Origin: an uncultured bacterium
GTDB lineage: Bacteria > Verrucomicrobiota > Kiritimatiellia > RFP12 > CAIWXQ01
NCBI GenBank assembly: GCA_903916675.1
Contig: CAIWXQ010000031.1
Span: 62,001-126,000 of the forward strand
Direction of reading: 5' to 3'
Length of the DNA: 64,000 nt
Part shown: positions 48,902 to 57,881 of the stretch, piece by piece
How positions within the stretch are numbered: the first letter of the stretch is position 1
Layout: every line of letters begins with the position of its first letter
Program-made: the position numbers and the translations under genes
The notes under the pieces: generated by a model
Seen by the model: only the letters and a program-made list of their open reading frames with translations
Database searches by the model: none
Told to the model about the DNA's origin: nothing

Positions 48902-49746
48902 CCTTCCTGCACGACCTGCTTCGCTTTCCGTTCCTGCAGTACGCCGTGCTGGCCGGCGCGCTGACAGCCGTGGCTGGCGGCGTGGTGGGGAGTTTGGTGG
49001 TGGTGCGCCGCACGACCTATCTGGCTGGCGCGATCTCGCACTGCGTGCTGGCCGGGCTTGGGCTGGCGCGGTATCTCCAGCGCGGCTGCGGTATCTCTTG
49101 GTTCACCCCCATGCTCGGCGCGGCGCTGGCAGCCGTAGCGGCCGCGGCGCTGATCGCCTGGCTGACCATGCGGCAGCGGCAACGCATTGACACGGCCCTG
49201 AGCATGGTTTGGGCCGTAGGCATGGCCATCGGCATCTCGTTCCTTGCGGCCACGCCCGGGTATCAGGACGATTTGATGAGCTACCTCTTCGGCAGCATTC
49301 TGCTGGTGGACCCTGCGGAGCTGGCGCTCATGGCCGGCCTCGATGCGCTCATCCTGCTGGCGATTGGGCTGTTCTACAACCAGTTCCTCGCCATCGCCTT
49401 CAATGCCGACCACGCACGCCTGCGCGGTGTGCGCGTGGCGCTGTTCGAAACGATCTTCCTGCTGCTGACCGCCCTGACCGTGGTGCTGCTGGTCAAGGTT
49501 GCAGGGATCGTGCTGGCGCTGGCGTTGCTGACTCTGCCAGCGGCTACGGCCGGGGTGCTGACGCGCCGGCTGGTCCCCATGATGGCGCTGGCAGCGGGCA
49601 TTTGTTTTGCCATGACCTGCGGCGGCCTGGCCCTGAGCTACGGGCCGGAGTGGCCGCCCGGCGCCACGATCGTTGAACTCGCCGCGGGTGGCTACCTGGT
49701 TGCGGTCGGCATCCGGAAGTTGCGGCGGCACGCGGCAGGTGGTTGA
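48898..49746 (+). CDS. znuB: Metal (zinc/manganese-type) ABC transporter permease
   Basis: A permease of 282 residues from the ABC-3 family with about eight membrane segments. The N-terminal LRFPFLQYAVLAGALTAVA, the VVVRRTTYLAGAISHCVLAG block (usually MSDAISHAVLPG) and YQDDLMSYLFGSILLV are family signatures. The ATG at 48898 overlaps the znuC stop. A bidirectional terminator separates it from eno. Together with znuC it forms the membrane part of a metal importer; the periplasmic receptor must be elsewhere. Confidence 0.87.
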   Translation: MTFLHDLLRFPFLQYAVLAGALTAVAGGVVGSLVVVRRTTYLAGAISHCVLAGLGLARYLQRGCGISWFTPMLGAALAAVAAAALIAWLTMRQRQRIDTALSMVWAVGMAIGISFLAATPGYQDDLMSYLFGSILLVDPAELALMAGLDALILLAIGLFYNQFLAIAFNADHARLRGVRVALFETIFLLLTALTVVLLVKVAGIVLALALLTLPAATAGVLTRRLVPMMALAAGICFAMTCGGLALSYGPEWPPGATIVELAAGGYLVAVGIRKLRRHAAGG

Positions 49747-49807
49747 AGCGCGCCCACGCGGGGACCGCCCGGGTCACCAGTGCGCCTACCGACCACCGGT
49801 CAAAACG

Positions 49808-49850
49808 AAACGGGGCGGCCGGAGCCGCCCCGTTTGCAATATTGACTTTT
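49808..49850. terminator. Bidirectional terminator between znuB and eno
   Basis: A perfect 12-base stem AAACGGGGCGGC (49808-49819) and GCCGCCCCGTTT (49824-49835) with a four-base loop CGGA, flanked by A/T-rich sequence on both sides, in a convergent gap. Confidence 0.88.
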
Positions 49851-49862
49851 CTGTAGGAAAAA

Positions 49863-51962
<2,100 letters not shown>

Positions 51963-52171
51963 CCGCTCGTGCAGGTGGTTCATATCTCCCCCAAACCTTC
52001 AGCGTTCTCTCTAGCCAAGTCCGACCAAAATCCGGTGGTTGGGGGATGATTGACGATTACCTGCACGTCTGGCAGACTCCCCGCCATGACTTCGCTGAGC
52101 CATACCATTTTGGCATGCTCTCTCCCTGTGCGGGCCGATTTCAGCCGAAAAGCGATTTCTTATTAATCCTT

Positions 52172-53212
52172 ATGAACGAACTAAATCCTGCTATCCCACC
52201 CATGGAAGTCGCTCCGTTGACGGCCTATAAAGACCGTTCCACCGGCCTGATTGTCTTCGGCATCCTGACCATGCTGCTGGGCTGTCTCGTCGGACTGCTT
52301 GTGCCTCTGATGTTGTTCGGGCAGATGATGGCGGCCAAAGCCCCGAATGCACCACCGGTCAATACGGCGGTGATCCTGCCGGTAGCAACCATGTATGGTT
52401 GCCTCGCCGTGGCATTGATCTGGCTGGGTATCGGCTCCATCAAGGCGCGCCGCTGGGCGCGCGCAGTATTGCTCATCTTTTCCTGGAGTTGGCTGGTCAT
52501 GGGCGTCTTCATGACGGTCGTCACGCCATTCTTTATGGCCAAGGTGTTCGCCAACCTGCCGCCCAATGCCAAGACCGGTCAGCCGGCTATGCCACCGGCG
52601 GTTATCACTGGAATAATCGTTTTCATGGTTCTGTTCTTTGGTGTCTTCTTTGTCGCGGTGCCGGCTGTCTGGACGTTCTTCTACAACAGTCGCCATGTGA
52701 AGGCCACCTGCGAGACGCGTGATCCGGTAACTCGCTGGACGGATGCCTGTCCTTTGCCGGTGTTGGGTTTTTGCCTGTGGTTGTTGCTTGGCGTGCCATG
52801 GATGCTGCTCATGCCCATTATAGGTCATGGCGTGATGCCGTTTTTTGGAAGGTTCCTCACCGGCCTGCCCGGCTCGCTCGTATGTCTGGCAATCGCCGCC
52901 ATCTGGGGCTACGCCGCCTGGCTGTTGTATCACCTCGACAGGCGGGGCTGGTGGCTCATCCTCATTGCGCTGGTGGTCATCATGGTGTCCAACGTGATGA
53001 CGTATGCGCACCATGACATCAGTGAGATGTATCAATTGATGGGCTATCCGCAGGCGCAGATTGATCAAATCCAGAAGACGGGCCTGCAGACGGGAAACCA
53101 CATGACCTGGTTTATGGCACTGGCCACGCTGCCGTTTCTGGGCTATCTCGTATTCATCAAAAAGTATTTGCGCAAAGAGGCCTCGGGGTCTAATCCGGAC
53201 ATTCGACATTGA
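52172..53212 (+). CDS. Hypothetical polytopic membrane protein
   Basis: A 346-residue protein I do not recognise. About eight hydrophobic segments are visible (near 25-48, 65-88, 95-118, 145-168, 195-218, 230-250, 255-275 and 310-328), with a Pro-rich N-terminus. The ATG at 52172 is the first that does not run into the non-coding stretch after the Nudix gene. No catalytic motif stands out. The 209-base gap before it holds an imperfect CTCCCCCAAACC/GGTTGGGGGA inverted pair. Confidence 0.65.
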   Translation: MNELNPAIPPMEVAPLTAYKDRSTGLIVFGILTMLLGCLVGLLVPLMLFGQMMAAKAPNAPPVNTAVILPVATMYGCLAVALIWLGIGSIKARRWARAVLLIFSWSWLVMGVFMTVVTPFFMAKVFANLPPNAKTGQPAMPPAVITGIIVFMVLFFGVFFVAVPAVWTFFYNSRHVKATCETRDPVTRWTDACPLPVLGFCLWLLLGVPWMLLMPIIGHGVMPFFGRFLTGLPGSLVCLAIAAIWGYAAWLLYHLDRRGWWLILIALVVIMVSNVMTYAHHDISEMYQLMGYPQAQIDQIQKTGLQTGNHMTWFMALATLPFLGYLVFIKKYLRKEASGSNPDIRH

Positions 53213-53350
53213 AGCCTGCACGCCGGGGCCATGCCTGCAAGCGAGAGGGTGGGGGACAACGCCCCCCTCATACAATTATCGGGTATTCAATTGGCGACGA
53301 ACACGAAAGCCTAGCCATTAGCCCATGCGAATGTCGTAGATTAACGTACC

Positions 53351-53704
53351 ATGAATAACAAAAGTCTGACTTGTTTGGGAAAGACATCTGGCCGGCCACT
53401 CACAGAATTCGATTCCGAAATCGAGGCCCGCGATGGTGCGGACTTCGCAAAAACGGAACACGGGCAGGCGCTCGAACCCTACCAGTGTCGAAAGTGTAAC
53501 AAGTGGCACATTTCGCCCAAGAACCGCCAGACGCCATCAGAAAAGTGCCTGTATTGTCGGGGTTCTGACGGACAAGAGAAAGATTCCTACAGCACAGAAG
53601 AAGGCGCCATTCGGCGAACAGAAATTATCAGGGATCAGAATGGACCCTCGCTTCGCGCATATCGATGTCCGCTTGGCAACGGCTGGCACCTGACAAAGTC
53701 ATGA
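53351..53704 (+). CDS. Small putative zinc-ribbon protein with two WH(I/L) motifs
   Basis: A 117-residue hydrophilic protein starting at ATG 53351, not recognised. Residues about 44-53 read YQCRKCNKWHIS and the C-terminus reads YRCPLGNGWHLTK, two copies of Y-x-C-x-x-(C/G)-x-x-WH-(I/L)-(S/T). A further pair CLYC lies between them. The first copy with CLYC can bind one zinc; the second has lost a Cys. No ribosome-binding site is clear, so the call rests on the repeated motif. Confidence 0.55.
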   Translation: MNNKSLTCLGKTSGRPLTEFDSEIEARDGADFAKTEHGQALEPYQCRKCNKWHISPKNRQTPSEKCLYCRGSDGQEKDSYSTEEGAIRRTEIIRDQNGPSLRAYRCPLGNGWHLTKS

Positions 53705-54126
53705 ACGGCTAAGCCGTCCAGTAACAAATCACGCCCTCCGCCGTCGCCCATCCGTAGTGTAGCGGCGGCTGTGTCAGCCGCCGTCAGAAAGTGGCAGCGG
53801 CGTCTCTCCGCTGCATCCCTCGCCTTACCATCGGCCACGGACCACTCCGTCCATGGTGGCCGTTCAGATCCCGACGCCGATTGACAGCCCATCTCCAATC
53901 GCCATACTGACAACCATGCCGCATGATGCCCATCCATGCGAACGGCTAGACTCCCCACCCGGGAGCGTGGGCGTCCCGCCCGCATCGTGCGTACCCCGCC
54001 ACAACCTTGACACCCGCCACGGCCGGAGCGTACCGTTGGAATGAAACGCGATCCTGTGTGATTGCGAATCGGAAACCCGGAAATTCCGATTGGCGGACGA
54101 TATAACGTTCGGCATGGAGGAACAAA
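53705..54126. other. Non-coding gap with REP-like repeat
   Basis: About 420 bases. It contains copy B of the REP-like repeat (53759-53817) and a stretch near 53958-53985 with GGGAGCGTGGGCGTCCCGCC, partly repeated as GTCCCGCCCGCATCG near 55094. No gene is convincing. Confidence 0.55.
53759..53817. repeat. REP-like repeat, copy B
   Basis: TGTAGCGGCGGCTGTGTCAG followed by CCGCC, a short spacer and GCAGCGGCG-TCTC-TCCGCTGC. It matches 51870-51926 at almost every position, with two extra bases in the spacer. Confidence 0.85.
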
Positions 54127-54795
54127 ATGCGAGTCGCAATCGGTGCCTATAGCCTCCTGCTCATTTCGGCAGCGTTCGCTACAACCAATGAAGACATTCG
54201 TTTTCTGGATAATGTTCGGACCGAAGCGAAGCACTATTCTCCGGCAGAATTGAAGATGTGGAACCTTGGCGCAGACAGAGCGCGCGCCGCGGTGCCGGAG
54301 TCGGCAGATCACCGAAATCTCGAACATATGCGCCTCCTGGTTGCGGCCAATCCCGACCGGTACGAGGGATACGTGATGTACGGTCTTCACTTCTTCATCG
54401 AAAAACGATGGGATGTTGCCGTTGCGGCGTATGACAAGGCGGCGGAGATCATCCGACTGGATAAAATTACGAACACCGTCTCATTTTCCCAGTACTACGA
54501 TGCATCCCTCTTGGGTTTGTTCGCACAAGAACGTCAGAAGGACAAGAGCCATGCGCTCAAGACCTTCGAGAAACTGGTTACATACGATTTCACAGTTTTT
54601 GACAGAGAACCAAAACTCGCACCATATCTCTCGTTGGTCGTGATGGACTACTACACCCTGAATGATTCGGCCGCGTGTCGAGCGCTGATTCAACGTGCTC
54701 AATCCCTCACAAACTTGCCACCTGATGTGTCGGCAACCCTTGCTCAGATGCTGGAGAGAATCGCTAATAAGGGCGAACACGCCGGCGCAGACTAG
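54127..54795 (+). CDS. Secreted TPR-like helical protein of unknown function
   Basis: The 222-residue product has a short Sec signal peptide (AYSLLLISAAFATT, cleavage near 18-20) and a clear GGAGGA ribosome-binding site. The mature part is helical, with TPR-like spacing: LLVAANPDRYEGYVMYGLHF, RWDVAVAAYDKAAEI and a later pair around LKTFEKLV. Function unknown; such proteins often act as protein-protein scaffolds outside the cytoplasm. No partner is evident nearby. Confidence 0.68.
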   Translation: MRVAIGAYSLLLISAAFATTNEDIRFLDNVRTEAKHYSPAELKMWNLGADRARAAVPESADHRNLEHMRLLVAANPDRYEGYVMYGLHFFIEKRWDVAVAAYDKAAEIIRLDKITNTVSFSQYYDASLLGLFAQERQKDKSHALKTFEKLVTYDFTVFDREPKLAPYLSLVVMDYYTLNDSAACRALIQRAQSLTNLPPDVSATLAQMLERIANKGEHAGAD

Positions 54796-55674
54796 CGTTG
54801 CTTCGCGCAGCAGTCTGAACGGTGCCGTCTCAACTCCCCGTCGCGGCAACCTTGCGCAAAGCCGCTTGGGACCGCTCCGCAGGCTGCGCTCACCCGCGCG
54901 TCTTTACGCTGCGGGCGCCGCGCCTGAAAGCCCACCGGCCGGCGCATGATTCTGGTCCTGGCTGACTTCGGGCAGCGGCATACCGCTCGCCCGCGCGTCC
55001 GTCCCCAGCCTCCCGCGTCCGCCTCCGTCAATGATGAATCCCGCCGTTCCGGCGGCGCGCCTCGCGAGACGTGTTCGGTTGTGTTGCCTAGAGTCCCGCC
55101 CGCATCGATCACCAGTTGACACGAGACAAAGAACGGAAGTAACATTTTCACGTTGACCTCCGACAAGTATTGCGAACAATGTGCCGTGCTTCCTGTATGC
55201 GAGGTCTTGGGGTCGTATCTATCGCGCCGTGAAAAGTTCGTAGTCGAGGGAGACGCAGAAAGCGAGGAAATTGACTGAATGAGTCCCGCCGTCTGGGATG
55301 ACGGCACGAGAAAGGTTAAACACCTTTTTCGGATGCGCGCCGAAAAATAGACACGAAACACCGGTCACACCGCCGCAATTTTGCTGTAACTCGTTGATGC
55401 ACGGTCAGATGCGATAAATCACGTCCGGAAGTAAGGCCTGTTTTGTGTCTAATTCTGTCTAGTTCTGTCTAAACTAAGGCAAACGCATCTTGTTACGGTT
55501 GAGCGATCTTGTTGTGAGCGTATCGGCTGAAAAGGCCTTGTAACAAAAGTACTGACGCAATGGCGCTTAATGATTTGCAACTAGGTGCTGTGCAAAGAGA
55601 TAAGTAAAATATAGCAGCAGCGTAAAGCTCGAAAAATTTACATTTTGTTACATGCGACCAACTTGGGTCGGCGC
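54796..55674. other. Long intergenic region upstream of oppD
   Basis: About 880 bases. The left part (54800-55110) is GC-rich and may be a decayed repeat or gene; the right part (55360-55674) is AT-rich. The latter contains a ten-base-periodic repeat (55443-55472) and three TTGTTAC/GTAACAA sites (55490, 55540, 55645), so it is likely the control region of the peptide transporter genes. No gene is supported. Confidence 0.55.
55443..55472. repeat. Helically phased tandem repeat upstream of oppD
   Basis: TGTGTCTAAT-TCTGTCTAGT-TCTGTCTAAA: three near-identical units with a ten-base period, about 200 bases before oppD. A ten-base period puts the units on one DNA face, as expected for a regulator array. 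Confidence 0.6.
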
Positions 55675-56697
55675 ATGACGGTCCAGGTCATTGACACTCC
55701 GCACGGTGTCTGCCATTCTGCGCCCCGTATGGAGCCGCTGCTGCATGTGGAGAATCTGAGTGTGCGTTTCCGTCGCGATAAGGTCGTGACGGAGCCTGTG
55801 CGTGGCGTCTCGTTGTCGATCGCGCCGGGCGAACGCCTGGCGTTGGTGGGCGAGAGTGGTTGCGGCAAGAGCCTGACCTGCCTGGCACTGACCGGGCTGT
55901 CGCCAACCGACCGCGCCGAACGCACTGGACGCGTGTTTTTTTCCGGCCGCGACCTGCTGGCCCTCAATTCCGCCGACCTGCGCGCGGTCCGAGGTCGAGA
56001 CGGCATCGCCTATGTCTTCCAGGATCCGACCGGGTCGCTGAACCCGGTCATGCGCATCGGTGACCAGATCGCCGAATGCCTGGAAGGTCCGCGGCGCAGC
56101 CGCTGGGCCGCGGCAGCTCAGTTGCTGGGGCGTGTGGGGTTGCCGGAGCCGGAACGTGCGGTGCAGGCCTACCCCTGTGCGCTCAGCGGCGGCATGCAGC
56201 AGCGCGCTATGATCGCCATGGCGTTGGCCTGCCGGCCGCGGCTGCTGATTGCCGACGAGCCGACCACGGCGCTGGACGTCACTACCCAGCAACAGGTGCT
56301 GGACTTGATCGACGAGCTGGCGCGCGAGACCGGCATGGCGGTATTGCTGGTGACGCACAACCTCGGGCTGGTGGCTGGCCGCGCAGACCGCGTGGCTGTG
56401 ATGTACGCGGGGCAGGTGGTGGAGAGTGGGCTCGTGACTGACGTACTGCGCGGGCCGAGGCATCCGTACACCGCCGGTCTGCTGGCTGCCGTGCCGCGCT
56501 TGGACGGTCCGCGCGACCAGAATCTGACCGGCATTTCCGGCACCGTGCCGTCGCCGGACGCCTGGCCTACCGGCTGCGCCTTCGAGCCGCGCTGCGCCTT
56601 GCACATGGAGAAGTGTACAGCCCCCCCGCCTGTGGCGGAGGCGGACAGTGGGCGGTTGGTCAGATGCTGGTTAAAGGCGGGTTGGGCTGAAGGCTGA
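55675..56697 (+). CDS. oppD: Oligopeptide/dipeptide ABC transporter ATP-binding protein (OppD/DppD-like)
   Basis: An ABC ATPase of 340 residues (from ATG 55675; ATG 55729 at MEPLLHVENLSV is equally possible, with no clear ribosome-binding site for either). Walker A VGESGCGKSLTCLAL, Q-loop VFQDPTGSLNPV, signature LSGGMQQRAMIAMAL, Walker B LLIADEPTTALD and switch VTHNLG are intact. The C-terminal oligopeptide-transporter extension with GCAFEPRCALHMEKC carries the three-Cys pattern linked to an Fe-S cluster in this subfamily. Permease and binding-protein genes are absent from the window. Confidence 0.87.
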   Translation: MTVQVIDTPHGVCHSAPRMEPLLHVENLSVRFRRDKVVTEPVRGVSLSIAPGERLALVGESGCGKSLTCLALTGLSPTDRAERTGRVFFSGRDLLALNSADLRAVRGRDGIAYVFQDPTGSLNPVMRIGDQIAECLEGPRRSRWAAAAQLLGRVGLPEPERAVQAYPCALSGGMQQRAMIAMALACRPRLLIADEPTTALDVTTQQQVLDLIDELARETGMAVLLVTHNLGLVAGRADRVAVMYAGQVVESGLVTDVLRGPRHPYTAGLLAAVPRLDGPRDQNLTGISGTVPSPDAWPTGCAFEPRCALHMEKCTAPPPVAEADSGRLVRCWLKAGWAEG

Positions 56698-56707
56698 AGG
56701 GTAGGCC

Positions 56708-56781
56708 GGCGCACCCTCGCGCCGAGCCCAGCAAGGGGACTTGACCTGAACGAAATCGAAGGGCTGCGGCGAGGACGCCGC
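56708..56781. repeat. REP-like hairpin pair between oppD and oppF
   Basis: GGCGC-ACCCTC-GCGCC (56708-56723), preceded by GTAGGCC, and GCGGCG-AGGA-CGCCGC (56766-56781). The first resembles hairpin 1 of the Nudix-end repeat (GTAGGGCGCGCACTCCCTTG). Confidence 0.55.
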
Positions 56782-56862
56782 GCTATACTTTTGCGGCTGC
56801 GCTAACACATGAGAAACGAAAGCCACTCTCAACCGGACAGTCTATAGCCTACAGCCCACCCC

Positions 56863-57702
56863 ATGAACCTCCTCTCCATCCAAAACCTTACCGTCCGCTA
56901 TCCGCGTCCCGGCGGTCAGCTGCTGGAGGCATTAAAGACGGTTTCGCTGCACGTGGAGGCGGGCGAGTCAATGGGGATCGTGGGCGAGAGCGGGAGCGGG
57001 AAGTCCACGTTGGCCAAGGCGATCGTGGGGCTGGTGAGACCGCACAGCGGGCAGATCCTGTACGAGGGTGTCGAGCTGTCGCGGCGTACGCACGCGGAGC
57101 GTGAGGCCTGCTGTCGGCGCGTGCAGATGGTTTTTCAGGACGCGATCGGCTCGCTGAACCCGCGCATGACCGTGGCGGCCATGCTGGAGGAGGTGCTGCG
57201 AGTGCATCGAATTACGAATTCGGAGGAGTCATTGGGGACAAGAAAAGACTCCGCATTTGCCTCTGAAGTCCTGCATCTCCTCGACCAGGTTGGGCTTCCC
57301 CCGGAGGTGGCAAGGGCATATCCGCGCGAACTGAGCGGCGGGCAATGTCAGCGCGTGAGTCTGGCACGCTGCCTGGCGCTGGGACCGCGGGTGCTGGTGG
57401 CGGACGAACCCGTGTCAGCTCTGGACGTCTCCGTGCAGGCGCGGGTGCTGAACCTGCTGCGCGAACTGCAGCAGCGGTTGGGGTTGGCGCTGCTGCTGGT
57501 ATCGCACGACCTGGCCGTGGTGCGGACCGTCTGCGACCGCGTCTGCGTGCTGCGCGACGGCGTGATCGTGGAACAGGGGCGTGTGGTCGACGTGCTGGAG
57601 CGCCCCAGCCACCCGTACACCCGCGAGCTGCTGGCTGCTGTGCCTGACGTGGGGCGGGGGCTGGCGGGACGGGAGCAGGGGTCAGTCATCAGTGTCCAGT
57701 GA
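56863..57702 (+). CDS. oppF: Oligopeptide/dipeptide ABC transporter ATP-binding protein (OppF/DppF-like)
   Basis: The second ATPase of the peptide importer, 279 residues. Walker A VGESGSGKSTLAKAI, Q-loop MVFQDAIGSLNPRM, signature LSGGQCQRVSLARCL, Walker B VLVADEPVSALD and switch VSHDLA are intact. Between RVHR and SEVLHLL there is an extra stretch (ITNSEESLGTRKDSAFA) encoded by an ATTACGAATT/ATTGGGG-like word sequence at 57208-57258. The last residues (SVISVQ) and the stop come from a CAGTGAGCAGT word array. The C-terminal extension usual in OppF is therefore short. Confidence 0.87.
   Translation: MNLLSIQNLTVRYPRPGGQLLEALKTVSLHVEAGESMGIVGESGSGKSTLAKAIVGLVRPHSGQILYEGVELSRRTHAEREACCRRVQMVFQDAIGSLNPRMTVAAMLEEVLRVHRITNSEESLGTRKDSAFASEVLHLLDQVGLPPEVARAYPRELSGGQCQRVSLARCLALGPRVLVADEPVSALDVSVQARVLNLLRELQQRLGLALLLVSHDLAVVRTVCDRVCVLRDGVIVEQGRVVDVLERPSHPYTRELLAAVPDVGRGLAGREQGSVISVQ
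57208..57258 (+). repeat. Repeat-like insertion inside oppF
   Basis: CGAATTACGAATTCGGAGG and a following ATTGGGGACAAG stretch interrupt the conserved spacing of the ATPase in frame. The words resemble intergenic ones in this window. Confidence 0.45.
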
Positions 57703-57806
57703 GCAGTAAACAGTGAGCAGTAGCAAAGCGGACCAATCAGCCACAAAAGACGATTTATTCGTTGATCTGTCAAACGGCCCCGCATCGATCACTGCTCACT
57801 GATCAC
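57688..57806. repeat. CAGTGAGCAGT-type inverted repeat after oppF
   Basis: The left arm (57688-57722) repeats CAGTGAGCAGT; the right arm (57786-57806, ATCACTGCTCACTGATCACC) is its inverted complement. The oppF stop codon at 57700-57702 lies within the left arm. Confidence 0.65.
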
Positions 57807-57881
57807 CTTGGCGCGTGACCTTGCCTTCGCCTTGTGGCAAACTACGCGATATTAACGGGGCGGCGTACCGGAGCGGCTTTC

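Noticed and set aside
54792-55361. Minus-strand frame of 189 codons in the gap before oppD
   Set aside because: No ribosome-binding site, no recognisable domain and biased composition; possibly a decayed repeat, but I cannot support a gene or pseudogene.
55560-55580. Second sigma-54 promoter (TGGCGC...TTGC) upstream of oppD
   Set aside because: The -24 and -12 elements are three bases too far apart.
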